Source of the DNA: Methylotenera sp.
GTDB taxonomy: Bacteria > Pseudomonadota > Gammaproteobacteria > Burkholderiales > Methylophilaceae
Direction of reading: 5' to 3'
NCBI GenBank assembly: GCA_020035195.1
Contig: JAIQBT010000058.1
Location: forward strand, 1 to 45,686
Length of the DNA stretch: 45,686 nucleotides
Shown: positions 1-8,531 of the stretch, piece by piece
How the letters are laid out: the number at the start of each line of letters is the position of its first letter
How positions within the stretch are numbered: the stretch's first letter is position 1
Position numbers and translations under genes: made by a program
Notes under the pieces: model-generated
What the model saw: only the letters and a program-made list of their open reading frames with translations
Told to the model about the DNA's origin: nothing
Databases searched by the model: none

Positions 1-270
1 TTGCTTGTAGTCGCCGGTTCCTGAAGCCAAGTCTTCCTTAGCACGGGCATAACTTAGGCCAGATTGTATGTCCCAATGTGGGCTCAACTCTTTACCTAAG
101 CGTATGGAAGCGCCAGCGCCATTTTTGGCAGCCAAGTCTTTATCCGTGTCCATCAGGCTTACGCCTGGCACGGCATACCAAGCACCGCTGTAAGCCTCTT
201 CTGCTGTGGCATTGAATGCCAGCAAGCTCATGGTAACCATTAGTGTCAAATGCATACGCATATTTTTCAT
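1..270 (-). CDS. Outer-membrane beta-barrel protein, N-terminal part (partial at window edge)
   Basis: This reading frame is not in the ORF track. It runs open from an ATG at 268-270 to the window edge, giving 90 residues. It starts MKNMRMHLTLMVTMSLLAF and has a typical signal peptide with a cleavage site near NATA-EEA. After that comes GAWYAVPGVSLMDTDKD, then alternating residues typical of an OmpA/OmpW-type barrel opening strand (AGASIRLGKELSPHWDIQSGLSYARA). A clear Shine-Dalgarno GGAG lies about seven bases upstream. The rest of the protein is outside the window, so OmpA-like with a periplasmic domain and a plain porin-like barrel cannot be told apart. Confidence 0.75.
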   Translation of the reverse strand, partial: MKNMRMHLTLMVTMSLLAFNATAEEAYSGAWYAVPGVSLMDTDKDLAAKNGAGASIRLGKELSPHWDIQSGLSYARAKEDLASGTGDYKQ

Positions 271-357
271 ATTTTACTCCTTAAGCCATCCGCACTGGCG
301 ACCCTGGTCAGCCAAACAGACAACAACTTATTTAATATGGGGCCATTTTAGCAAAAA

Positions 358-366
358 ATTATAGCA
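358..366 (-). promoter_or_regulatory. Extended -10 promoter for the barrel-protein gene
   Basis: On the minus strand the sequence reads TGCTATAAT, a perfect extended -10 element. It overlaps the mfnB stop codon. Transcription would start near base 350, leaving a leader of about 80 bases before the barrel-protein ATG. No good -35 is visible, which is tolerable for an extended -10. The assignment is inferred from sequence only. Confidence 0.4.
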
Positions 367-1075
367 TCTCACGAATTACTTTGATCTTCTCAGCATCCAG
401 CCGAGATTGGCGATGGTAGGCATGACAGACCCCACCTCTAAAACCGATGTAGCTGGGCTGCAAGCTTTTCGCTGCCGCAACGTGGTTTTGCCTCAATGAA
501 CCAGCCAGGCCCAATAATAAGCCTTGCTGCAACACCTGCTGAGCGAAGGCGCTGGCTTGCTTGTCGGCGTAGTGATCAAACAGACTTAAGCCATTTTTAT
601 GCTGCGTATCCAACATAATGCCTATCAATCCAGCATGCTTAATGGCGGCAATTAAACTGTCCGGGTACAGCGTTTCTGCAAACAGCACGGCGATGATCTG
701 ATGGCCAGACTGCGCATAGGGCTTTAGCGCATCCAAGCAAACTTGGTAATCCTCGCTAGGGAAAAAGCCGATTTTAACGATGTCCACACCACTGGCTAAG
801 ACTTGTTTCAATTGAGGGATCAGCCGATCAACTTGCATGGGTAAGTCACCCAATGTGGCGCTGCATAACTTTCTGCTCGCGGCTGGTTGGCGCTTGATTA
901 GCGCCACTATGGCTTTGATATCGTCTAGCGGCAAAGCACCTAAGGCGCCAAGCGCCGGATCTTTCAGGTCTACGATGTCGGCGCCCTGGTCTATGGCAAT
1001 TTGCGCCTCAGGGAGCGTACTCACACTGATTAATAATTGCGGGCTTTTCTTCTTACTGGCTAAGGCTAAGCTCAT
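359..1075 (-). CDS. mfnB: (5-formylfuran-3-yl)methyl phosphate synthase-like protein (MfnB, DUF556 family)
   Basis: The 238-residue protein matches the MfnB family, which condenses two glyceraldehyde-3-phosphates into the furan phosphate precursor of methanofuran/methylofuran. It is a TIM-barrel with Schiff-base chemistry. Visible family blocks are ISVSTLPEAQIAIDQGADI, then DLKDP with the expected active-site lysine near residue 38, SATLGDLP near 72-79 and VDIVKIGFF with a second conserved lysine near 101. Length is normal for the family. Its ATG overlaps the stop of the DUF447 gene (ATGA), implying translational coupling. In methylotrophs the product would feed the methylofuran used by the Fhc complex encoded about 33 kb away in this window. 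The family call is firm; activity is inferred. Confidence 0.88.
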   Translation of the reverse strand: MSLALASKKKSPQLLISVSTLPEAQIAIDQGADIVDLKDPALGALGALPLDDIKAIVALIKRQPAASRKLCSATLGDLPMQVDRLIPQLKQVLASGVDIVKIGFFPSEDYQVCLDALKPYAQSGHQIIAVLFAETLYPDSLIAAIKHAGLIGIMLDTQHKNGLSLFDHYADKQASAFAQQVLQQGLLLGLAGSLRQNHVAAAKSLQPSYIGFRGGVCHAYHRQSRLDAEKIKVIREML

Positions 1076-1647
1076 GCAATATTTTCGCCCGCCATCAAGG
1101 CATAATGCGTTTCTATTTTATCGATCAGCCAACCCCAGGCCTGCAACTCACGCTCACCCGCGGTTTTATCTATGGCTATTTGTAAATACTGTCTTTCCGC
1201 CTGCACCTTTTCTTTAGGCAAGCGGTTTAATCGACTGACTAGGACAGCCAACTCAATCACGGCGGCTTGCGCACGGTTAAAGCCGGCGAAGGCTTGGTGT
1301 TGTTCACGGTGCTGCACTTGCATAAACAATTGCGGACGAAGGGCATCGTCTTCCACCTTAAGCAAGGTCAATTCCTCATGCGCCAAACAGTTGGCCAATC
1401 TAAAGCCAACCACCTTCTCGGTGGGCAATAAGGTCCACGCTTGCCTGTTAGTCAATGCCGCAGCAAACACCCGCACGTCATCACTTAAACTTAGGACGGC
1501 CTGTTGGCTTGCTAAAATATTGCTCAAAGTCAGCGAGGGCTTATACGGGGAAATAATGACCATGCCATCACACCTTTGTATGCCAAATGGAGCGACATGC
1601 ATGTCCCCTTGGCTACTCATGCTGGTGATGATGGTCTCAAATATCAT
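1072..1647 (-). CDS. DUF447 family protein of the methanopterin cluster
   Basis: The 191-residue protein starts MIFETIITSMSSQGDMHVAP and contains PFGIQ, VIISPYKPSLTLSNI, DDVRVFAAALTNR and FNRAQAAVIELAVLVSRLNR. This is the conserved pattern of DUF447, found in methanogens and in H4MPT-using methylotrophs. Its N-terminal half resembles an FMN-binding split barrel. The exact reaction is not known to me; a role in methanopterin or methylofuran synthesis is inferred from co-occurrence. It overlaps both neighbours by four bases (ATGA on each side), so it is part of a tight cofactor operon. Confidence 0.85.
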   Translation of the reverse strand: MIFETIITSMSSQGDMHVAPFGIQRCDGMVIISPYKPSLTLSNILASQQAVLSLSDDVRVFAAALTNRQAWTLLPTEKVVGFRLANCLAHEELTLLKVEDDALRPQLFMQVQHREQHQAFAGFNRAQAAVIELAVLVSRLNRLPKEKVQAERQYLQIAIDKTAGERELQAWGWLIDKIETHYALMAGENIA

Positions 1648-3074
1648 GATTTGGCCTTCTTAGCCGCCAGTTTACGGGCAGTCAAGGCCGCCTCCCTATG
1701 GGCTATTTTCGCTTCAGATGTTAACGGAGTCGCACTCACTCCCCAATCCAAAGCTTGATCTTGCACATAGCGTTTTTTCAGTTGCCAAGCGATTTGCGCG
1801 CGCGCTAATTCCACCCCCAAATAAAAAGCGTGCGACGCATCTTCATGCACATCCAAGCTTGGGTATAAGGCAAACGGATCGGTGGCTTGGTGTAGGCCAC
1901 TTCTGTTGTATACGTGCACACCCTGTTCGCTGACTTGTATGCGAAAGTTGGGGTCTTTCACTAGGCTGGCTATTTCCGCAATTTCATCTGGCTTATAGCT
2001 AAATGGTCGCCTGTCGTGCAAGCCCATCAAGCCATGGCTGTAACCGCGAGGCAAGCGGTCGTCGGTTTTTGCCGCGTGCATGACGCGTCTGGCTAAATCG
2101 GCTTCAGCGATGGCATTGACCGCGTGCGGACTGACCGACGTGGCCAACACGGCATTGATGTTTAACTCACTGATAATGCCAAATAACAAGGTGTTGATGC
2201 CTGTGGTGTCGGCATCGGTCAATTCGGTCAGGTTACCTATTCCCATCATGATGGTGATATCGGGGTATTTTTTGCGTAAAGCCTGGTAACGCACGATAGA
2301 TTGGGTCAGCCCAAAATGGATGGGATCCAGAATAGCATCGGCAATAAATGGCTTGCCGGCTTTTTTACACGCTTCTATCGCCCGGTAAAGCGATGGCAGG
2401 TTGTGTGGCTTGGCTGGAATCAAGACCGGCGTGGCTGCCACCTCATGGGCTATCCACAGGGTCTTTTCCGTCAAACTCAGTAGAAAATCTGCCCCCGCAT
2501 GGCCGGCTGTGAGCAAATCATCGCTACTTAATGAATCCACGCTGACTTTAAAATCCAGGCCTTTGAGGGCTTGCACGGCTTCTTTTAAATGCGGGAAAGG
2601 CACACCAGGCAAACAACCCAAATCAATCACATTGGCGCCTTGCGCTTGGTAGCTTTGCGCTTTGGCCACGATAGCGGCCACACTTAACACGGGCGCATCG
2701 ACAATTTCTGCAAATATCTGCACCCGGTAATCGCTTAAATCCGGCGTCAAACCCACTTGGCCAAAATACTGCGGTAAATCTTTTAAATCGGCTGGGCCCC
2801 GCTCAACCGGCACACCATACTGCGCAGCCAAAGGAGCAATGTCGCCCAAACACAGGCCTGGGACGATGACTTTATCAGCATCGCCCGTGTCTTTTAGTCG
2901 CCTAGCGATTAAATCAGGGGTCATGAGTGCGGCTACCGATATGCCTATTTGCTCAATGCGGTATTTGAACGGTGGGGTGTTGCCACCTTGCTGGGACTGA
3001 ATTTGCGTCAAGACTTTAGCCAAGCTTTTTTCAGCCAATTTACCCGTTAAAAAAAGTAAATTTTTTGCCGACAT
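1644..3074 (-). CDS. Dihydropteroate synthase-like protein (DUF6513 / archaeal DHPS-related)
   Basis: The 476-residue protein has a specific N-terminal domain (MSAKNLLFLTGKLAEKSLAK, with VIVPGLCLGDIAPLA near residue 69). A TIM-barrel resembling dihydropteroate synthase follows, with VIDLGCLPG near residue 149, KVSVDSLSSDDLLTA near 177 and MMGIGNLTELTDADT near 276. This matches the dihydropteroate synthase-related proteins of methanogens and of the methylotroph methanopterin clusters. There it is thought to join a pterin to the aryl ribofuranosyl moiety or a related step, which has not been proven. It is much longer than folate FolP (about 280 residues). It lies 9 bases after the flavoprotein gene and overlaps DUF447 by four. 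Confidence 0.85.
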   Translation of the reverse strand: MSAKNLLFLTGKLAEKSLAKVLTQIQSQQGGNTPPFKYRIEQIGISVAALMTPDLIARRLKDTGDADKVIVPGLCLGDIAPLAAQYGVPVERGPADLKDLPQYFGQVGLTPDLSDYRVQIFAEIVDAPVLSVAAIVAKAQSYQAQGANVIDLGCLPGVPFPHLKEAVQALKGLDFKVSVDSLSSDDLLTAGHAGADFLLSLTEKTLWIAHEVAATPVLIPAKPHNLPSLYRAIEACKKAGKPFIADAILDPIHFGLTQSIVRYQALRKKYPDITIMMGIGNLTELTDADTTGINTLLFGIISELNINAVLATSVSPHAVNAIAEADLARRVMHAAKTDDRLPRGYSHGLMGLHDRRPFSYKPDEIAEIASLVKDPNFRIQVSEQGVHVYNRSGLHQATDPFALYPSLDVHEDASHAFYLGVELARAQIAWQLKKRYVQDQALDWGVSATPLTSEAKIAHREAALTARKLAAKKAKS

Positions 3075-3083
3075 GCTAAAGAA

Positions 3084-3641
3084 CTAGGCCGCCAATGCTT
3101 GCAAGCGTTGAGCGATGGCAGCAGACAATGCCGGGATATCTGCGTAGACGGTGGTGGCTTCGAAATTAGCCAATTTAGCCACGTTATCTAAATCGATTTG
3201 CCTAGGATAAACCTGCACGGTTTTTTGCCGTGGCGCTTCCGATTCTATGGCGCCTAGAGATTCTTCAGGCACGGTATCGCAAGCAAACACCAAACTGGGC
3301 ACACGGGTTTTACCTGCTTGCGCATACAAATTGGTGACCAATGAGTCAGAAAAGCCGTAGGCCATTTTTGCGATGGTATTGGAAGTGGCTGGGGCAATCA
3401 CCAAGCTGTGGTAGTGGCCGCTGTATAGCATGCCCACAGGTACACTGCTGGCAGTTTTATCATAATAAACACGGTGCTGAGTAGCCTCTAGCTTAGACTG
3501 AAAACCGTATTGAACAATAATTTCTGCAGCCGCTTTACTTAGGAATACATCGACATCCGACAATCTGGCCAGCAAGTCCAGCGTCTCTCTTAGGTAATGC
3601 CCAGAGCCCGATATTGCCCAAGCTAAGCGCTGCTTCTGCAT
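3084..3641 (-). CDS. afpA: Archaeal-type flavoprotein (AfpA/dihydromethanopterin reductase-like)
   Basis: The 185-residue protein begins with LAWAISGSGHYLRETLDLL, the FMN-binding loop of the flavoprotein/HFCD fold. It continues with DVFLSKAAAEIIVQYG, GMLYSGHYHSLVIAPATSNTIAKM (residues about 70-95) and VFACDT. This is the AfpA family of methylotroph methanopterin clusters, related to DmrB/DmrX flavoproteins that reduce dihydromethanopterin to H4MPT. The final reduction step is therefore a reasonable role, though the electron donor is unknown. It follows purA by only 6 bases, so it is likely on the purA transcript. The symbol reflects the family name used in methylotrophs. Confidence 0.78.
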   Translation of the reverse strand: MQKQRLAWAISGSGHYLRETLDLLARLSDVDVFLSKAAAEIIVQYGFQSKLEATQHRVYYDKTASSVPVGMLYSGHYHSLVIAPATSNTIAKMAYGFSDSLVTNLYAQAGKTRVPSLVFACDTVPEESLGAIESEAPRQKTVQVYPRQIDLDNVAKLANFEATTVYADIPALSAAIAQRLQALAA

Positions 3642-3647
3642 GGCTAC

Positions 3648-4979
3648 TTAAGCGAAAGGGTGTTCGATCACGATGGTTTCATCGCGCTCAGGGCCGGTTG
3701 AAACGATGGCCACTGGCACACCACACAAAGCCTCCAAGCGTTTAAGGTAGTGCTGCGCATTTTTAGGCAAGCCATCCCAGGTTTTTACACCAAAGGTATT
3801 TTCCGTCCAACCTTGTACGCTTTCGTATATGGGTTTACAGCAGGCTACGTCGTCTGCACCTATGGGCAACAAGTCAATTTTTTTGCCGTCCAATTCATAA
3901 CCGGTGCAAATCTTAAGCTCGGCAATGCCGTCCAACACATCCAATTTAGTGATGCATAAACCGGTTAAGCCATTAATCATGGCCGAGCGACGTAAGGCTG
4001 CAGCATCAAACCAACCGCAGCGACGCTTGCGTTTAGTCACCGTACCAATCTCTTGGCCTTTGGTCGACATTTGATAGCCAGGCACGCCAACGGTTTCAAT
4101 GTCTAACTCGCTAGGGAATGGGCCGCCGCCGACACGCGTGGTGTAGGCTTTGGTAATACCCAACACATAATGCAACATATTGGCGCCAACACCAGTACCG
4201 GCGGATGCTTGGCCGGCTATGCAATTGCTTGAGGTGACATAAGGGTAAGTGCCATGATCGATGTCCAACAAGGTGCCTTGTGCGCCTTCGAACAATAAAT
4301 TATCACCGCGTGCATTGGCTGCGTACAGCTCGGCAGAAATATCGCTAATCATAGGTTTTAATGCAACAGCATGCTGCATGCTGGCATCGTATTGCTGATT
4401 AAAATCCACCGGCTTGGCATCTAAGTAATGGCTTAACACAAAATTATGGTAATCCATGACTTCGCGTAATTTTTCAGAAAAACGCGCTGGGTAGAACAAA
4501 TCGTAAACGCGTAAAGCACGACGCGCCACTTTATCTTCGTAAGTAGGGCCTATGCCTTTACCCGTCGTGCCTATCTTTTTCTCCGCACTGCGTTTGGCTT
4601 CACGCGCCACATCCACAGCCACATGGTGGCTCAAAATCAAGGGGCAGCCTGAGCTGACTTTTAAACGGCTTTTGACTTCCAAGCCGTCTTTTTCCAGCGC
4701 AGCAATTTCACCCAACAAGTGGCCGGCATCCAACACCACGCCATTGCCTATGTAACAATTAATGCCTGAGCGCACTATGCCTGACGGCACGAGATTTAAC
4801 TTGTAGACACGCTGCGCATCGCCCTGCCCCACCACCAAGGTGTGGCCTGCGTTATGCCCGCCTTGAAAACGCACCACGCCTTGTGCGTGGTCGGTTAGCC
4901 AGTCGACGATCTTGCCCTTGCCTTCATCGCCCCATTGCGTGCCTATAACGACGACATTTTTTGCTGCATTGTTTGCCAT
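3648..4979 (-). CDS. purA: Adenylosuccinate synthase
   Basis: PurA makes adenylosuccinate from IMP, aspartate and GTP, the first committed step to AMP. Present are the GTP P-loop-like start [16 protein letters not shown] (residues about 12-28), the substrate motif [26 protein letters not shown] near 138 and [13 protein letters not shown] near 301. At 443 residues the length is slightly above the usual ~430. It sits in the conserved hfl-hisZ-purA order. No Shine-Dalgarno is obvious before the ATG. Unusually, the methanopterin/methylofuran genes follow it with a 6-base gap. Confidence 0.97.
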   Translation of the reverse strand: MANNAAKNVVVIGTQWGDEGKGKIVDWLTDHAQGVVRFQGGHNAGHTLVVGQGDAQRVYKLNLVPSGIVRSGINCYIGNGVVLDAGHLLGEIAALEKDGLEVKSRLKVSSGCPLILSHHVAVDVAREAKRSAEKKIGTTGKGIGPTYEDKVARRALRVYDLFYPARFSEKLREVMDYHNFVLSHYLDAKPVDFNQQYDASMQHAVALKPMISDISAELYAANARGDNLLFEGAQGTLLDIDHGTYPYVTSSNCIAGQASAGTGVGANMLHYVLGITKAYTTRVGGGPFPSELDIETVGVPGYQMSTKGQEIGTVTKRKRRCGWFDAAALRRSAMINGLTGLCITKLDVLDGIAELKICTGYELDGKKIDLLPIGADDVACCKPIYESVQGWTENTFGVKTWDGLPKNAQHYLKRLEALCGVPVAIVSTGPERDETIVIEHPFA

Positions 4980-5014
4980 AACATTAACTTTATAATTTTA
5001 GTTTAAGAGTGTGC

Positions 5015-6184
5015 TTAGTTTTTATCGCTATCGATGGACACCACATGCCAACCGGAGTTGTAATGGGCCAGCTTTCTATTGCAATTTAATTCTTTAAAAT
5101 CGCTGCCTGCATCAGGCAGCGCTTGTATAACTATTTGCCCCTCTGCCCTTAATGCAGAAATTTTTTCGCGCAAGCTTGCATCGTCTTGGGCTGGTGCAAA
5201 AATAGCCAAGGGCAATTGCGCAGGGGCTAATGCCGTCACTACCCCGCGTAAATCCAAGCTAAATCCAGTGGCTGGGCGTGCCCGACCAAACGCCGAACCC
5301 ACTTCATCGTAACGACCGCCTAAGGCCAAGGGTCCTTTGTAGCCATGGGCATAGGCAGCAAACACCATGCCACTGTGGTAGTGGTAGCCGCGCAATTCGC
5401 TTAAATCAAAACTCAAGCTGACCTCTAAATCGGCCAAGGCGCTACTGACGGTCGTTAGGCTCGCCAAGGCCGTTGTTATCGCAGGTATTGCAGGCAAGAC
5501 CTTGGCGGCTTTAATTAATACGGCTTTATCGCCATTTAACTCGGTCAAGTGCAACAAGGCCTCGCGGGTGACTTTATCCAAGCTTTGCGCTAGGCTAGCC
5601 ACGCTTGCCTGGTCTTTACTTTGCAAGGCGGCGTATAGATCCTGCTCCAATTGAGGCGCGATTTGGCTAGCGTTAATTAAACTGCCAAAAATATTCACGT
5701 GACTAAAATCCATGTGCACGCGATTCACGCCCATGGCATGCAAGGCTTGTATCAATAGCCACTGAATTTCGATGTCACTGGCCACGCCAGCATGGCCGTA
5801 CAATTCTGCGCCTAATTGCAAAGGCTCACGCGTTTGGGCTAAGCCGTCCGGCTTGGTGCGAAGCACGCTACCGGCGTAGCACAAACGGGTTATGCCTTGC
5901 TGATTTAGCAAATGGGCATCAATACGGGCGGCTTGCGGTGTCATGTCGGCACGCACCCCCATCAAACGGCCGCTTAACTGATCCACCACTTTATAGGTAG
6001 CCAAGTCTAAATCGTGACCAGCTCCGGTGGTTAGCGACTCCATGTATTCCAGCATGGGTGGAATGACGTACTGGTAACCGTGCACGCGAAATAAATCCAA
6101 TAGCGTGCGGCGCAAGGATTCAATCCGTGCCGCCTCAGCCGGCAACACGTCTTCTATGTATTCTGGAAGTAGCCAATTACGCAT
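5015..6184 (-). CDS. hisZ: ATP phosphoribosyltransferase regulatory subunit
   Basis: HisZ is a catalytically dead histidyl-tRNA-synthetase paralogue that binds short-form HisG and transmits histidine feedback. The N-terminus WLLPEYIEDVLPAEAARIESLRR, the class II motif YQYVIPPMLEYMESL and GRLMGVRADMTPQAARI fit HisZ. The C-terminal ALGGRYDEVGSAFGRARPATGFSLDL block is present too. At 389 residues it has no anticodon-binding domain, unlike the true HisS in this window (433 residues). It lies between DUF2065 and purA, its usual betaproteobacterial place. A GAGAAAA element precedes the ATG. hisG is not in the window. Confidence 0.94.
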   Translation of the reverse strand: MRNWLLPEYIEDVLPAEAARIESLRRTLLDLFRVHGYQYVIPPMLEYMESLTTGAGHDLDLATYKVVDQLSGRLMGVRADMTPQAARIDAHLLNQQGITRLCYAGSVLRTKPDGLAQTREPLQLGAELYGHAGVASDIEIQWLLIQALHAMGVNRVHMDFSHVNIFGSLINASQIAPQLEQDLYAALQSKDQASVASLAQSLDKVTREALLHLTELNGDKAVLIKAAKVLPAIPAITTALASLTTVSSALADLEVSLSFDLSELRGYHYHSGMVFAAYAHGYKGPLALGGRYDEVGSAFGRARPATGFSLDLRGVVTALAPAQLPLAIFAPAQDDASLREKISALRAEGQIVIQALPDAGSDFKELNCNRKLAHYNSGWHVVSIDSDKN

Positions 6185-6196
6185 TTTTTCTCATCT

Positions 6197-6385
6197 TTAA
6201 CGGTTAGTTATCCAAATCAACAACAGCCCAGCCAGCACCGATAACAAGCCAACAAACCTCAGTTGACCGTCCTTAAACGCAATCAAACGTATAAAAGCCT
6301 CGCGCCAAGCTTGCGGAAAAAGCAATGGCATCAAGCCTTCCAACACCAGCATCAAACCTAAGGCAGTTAATAGACTGGGCTGCAC
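6197..6385 (-). CDS. DUF2065 small membrane protein (YjeT-like)
   Basis: This 62-residue protein has two hydrophobic helices, one at about 4-24 and one at about 42-59, separated by AWREAFIRLIAFKDGQLRFVG. That is the DUF2065/YjeT pattern found directly behind hflC in many proteobacteria. Its function is unknown; location next to hflKC hints at an inner-membrane accessory role. The start is GTG. It lies between hflC (29 bases upstream) and hisZ (12 bases downstream). Confidence 0.85.
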   Translation of the reverse strand: MQPSLLTALGLMLVLEGLMPLLFPQAWREAFIRLIAFKDGQLRFVGLLSVLAGLLLIWITNR

Positions 6386-6414
6386 TTTTTATACCATCGC
6401 CTTATTTAATCGAA

Positions 6415-7287
6415 TTATTTTTTATTTGGGCTGCGCATGTATTTAAAAAAGTCTGAGCTTGGGTCTAAGACCATGACATCGCTCTTGCTTTTGAAGGTGT
6501 TTTTATAGGCTTCGGTGCTGCGGTAAAAAGCATAAAACTCAGGGTTTTTACCGTAGGCTTGATTGTAAATAGCCGCGGCCGTAGCATCGCCCTCACCTTT
6601 TGTTTTTTGCGCTTCGCGGTAAGCTTCGGCAATAATCACCTCACGCTGCTTATCGGCATCCGCACGAATTTTCTCTGAAGCAGCCGACCCTTCTGAGCGC
6701 AATTGATTGGCTAAGCGCTTACGCTCGGCTATCATACGGTCGAACACGGACTTGCTGATTTCTTCAGCATAATCAACGCGCTTCAAGCGCACATCGACCA
6801 CTTGTATACCAATTTGGCGAGCTTCCATGTCCGCCCGTTTACGTAAATTATCCATAATCGTGCCACGCTCGCCGGCAATCACATCGTGCACCGTGCGTTT
6901 ACCAAATTCAGCACGCAAGCCAGCATTCACCACCTTGGACAACCGGTCTTCCGCTGCCGCTTCACCGCCGTCTTTAATCGACACATAGTATTTAGCCGGA
7001 TCAATGATGCGCCATTTCACGAATGAATCGACCATCATGTATTTGTTTTCACTGGTAATGAATTTAGCCGGCTGTTCCCAATCCAGGGTCAGGATGCGGT
7101 TATCAAAGTACTTTAAATTATCCACCATGGGTAATTTAAAATGCATACCGGGTTGTTTTTTAACCGCAACAATTTCACCCAAGCGTTGCACGATGACGTA
7201 CTGAGTTTGATCAACCGTGAACGCCGAACTGGAGAACAACACCAATACGGCCACCAGCACTACAAGACTATTCGTTATGTTTCTCAT
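6415..7287 (-). CDS. hflC: Protease modulator HflC
   Basis: HflC pairs with HflK as a periplasmic-facing SPFH/band-7 complex that surrounds FtsH and limits its proteolysis of membrane proteins. The 290-residue protein has one N-terminal transmembrane helix (about 7-23). It is followed by QTQYVIVQRLGEIVAVKKQPGMHFKLP and the band-7 domain. A long helical stretch (SVFDRMIAERKRLANQLRSEG and on) contains EAYREAQKTKGEGDA. The tail DPSSDFFKYM is typical. A GGAG Shine-Dalgarno is present and the gap to hflK is only 8 bases, so the two are translated together. Confidence 0.96.
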   Translation of the reverse strand: MRNITNSLVVLVAVLVLFSSSAFTVDQTQYVIVQRLGEIVAVKKQPGMHFKLPMVDNLKYFDNRILTLDWEQPAKFITSENKYMMVDSFVKWRIIDPAKYYVSIKDGGEAAAEDRLSKVVNAGLRAEFGKRTVHDVIAGERGTIMDNLRKRADMEARQIGIQVVDVRLKRVDYAEEISKSVFDRMIAERKRLANQLRSEGSAASEKIRADADKQREVIIAEAYREAQKTKGEGDATAAAIYNQAYGKNPEFYAFYRSTEAYKNTFKSKSDVMVLDPSSDFFKYMRSPNKK

Positions 7288-7295
7288 TACGGCTC

Positions 7296-8495
7296 CTACC
7301 TGCTTTCTCTGTCACGACTGCGAAACGCGTCGCGTGTACGGTCTGTGGTTGGCGCCGGCTCTGCCGCGACAGGCGCCTGTGGGTTGAGGGATTGCAGGGA
7401 TTGTGATTTTTGCACTGCCGCATCCTGGGTGGTATTCATCAATTTATCCAATGGTAAATACAGCATGCTGTTGCCGCCTTTTTGATCCACCACTACTTTG
7501 CTGACGCTGGATAAGATTTGTTCTTGTGCTTCTAAAAACAAACGCTGACGGGTCACTTCCGGCGCTTTTTTATACTGCACTAAAATTTGCTCAAAACGAC
7601 TGGCATTACCCTTGGCTTCGCTTTCTACCTTTAATTTGTAGCCAGCCGCTTCAGCCAGCAACCTAGACGCCGTACCGCGCGCCTTAGGGATGATGTCATT
7701 AGCGTAAGCTTGGCCTTCATTAATTTGCCTTTGGTTATCTTGATTGGCGCGGTTAACGTCTTCAAACGCTTCTTGCACTTGCTCAGGTGGCTGTGCACTC
7801 TGCAAAGACACGCTGGTGATATTCACACCGGTTTTATAACTGTCCAAAATAATTTGCATGCGCTCTGACGTATCGGCCAAGCCTTTTTGCAACAGGTCGT
7901 CCAGCTTACTTTTACCCACCACTTCTCGTATAGCGGTTTCAGCCGCAGACATCACGGCCTCATCGGTAGAGCGGTTGTTAAACAAATAGTCTTTGGCATT
8001 TTTTACGTTGTATTGCACGGCAAATTGTAAATCGATGATGTTTTCATCTTCGGTCAGCATCAAGGCTTCTTTAGGCTGCTTCACTTTGCTGCCACTGCCT
8101 TCACCGGCACTTCTGTAACCCACTTCCAATCGACGCACCTGCTCCATATTAACCACGTCGGCGGATTCAAATGGGTAGGGAAAATGCCAGCGTGGGCCAG
8201 GCTCAGACGTTTCAACAAAGTTACCAAAACGCTTCACCACGCCCAAGGAACCTTGATCCACAATATAAAAACCTGCGCCTAACCAGACTAAGGCCAGCAC
8301 CGCAACAATAGGCAGAACCGGTAATGCAGGCGCTTCCATTGGCTCAGCAGGCTGCTTGCCTGAAGGTGGCTTAGGCTGATTGCCACCGCCTTTGCCAAAT
8401 AAATTATTGATTTTGCGGCTTAAATCACGCATCACTTGGTCCAAATCGGGCGGACCGTCGTTATTACCCTGTAACCAGCCAGGAAATTTAATCAT
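7296..8495 (-). CDS. hflK: FtsH protease activity modulator HflK
   Basis: HflK is the partner of HflC in the FtsH-regulating complex. The 399-residue protein begins with a Gly/Pro/Asn-rich cytoplasmic segment (NNDGPPDLDQVMRDLSRKI, GKGGGNQPKPPSGKQP), then one transmembrane helix at about 56-78. The band-7 domain starts at GLGVVKRFGNFVET-like sequence, and a long coiled stretch follows. The tail is Ala/Pro/Arg-rich and ends in DAFRSRDRESR. Order and length are standard. The Shine-Dalgarno GGAG lies 7 bases before the ATG. Confidence 0.96.
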   Translation of the reverse strand: MIKFPGWLQGNNDGPPDLDQVMRDLSRKINNLFGKGGGNQPKPPSGKQPAEPMEAPALPVLPIVAVLALVWLGAGFYIVDQGSLGVVKRFGNFVETSEPGPRWHFPYPFESADVVNMEQVRRLEVGYRSAGEGSGSKVKQPKEALMLTEDENIIDLQFAVQYNVKNAKDYLFNNRSTDEAVMSAAETAIREVVGKSKLDDLLQKGLADTSERMQIILDSYKTGVNITSVSLQSAQPPEQVQEAFEDVNRANQDNQRQINEGQAYANDIIPKARGTASRLLAEAAGYKLKVESEAKGNASRFEQILVQYKKAPEVTRQRLFLEAQEQILSSVSKVVVDQKGGNSMLYLPLDKLMNTTQDAAVQKSQSLQSLNPQAPVAAEPAPTTDRTRDAFRSRDRESR

Positions 8496-8531
8496 TTAAC
8501 ACTCCAAAATCCATCATTAGCCGAGCTTAAC

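Noticed and set aside
1172-1663. 163-residue plus-strand ORF over the DUF447 gene
   Set aside because: Composition (Cys/Ser/Thr-rich) and position show it is an antisense shadow of a conserved gene.
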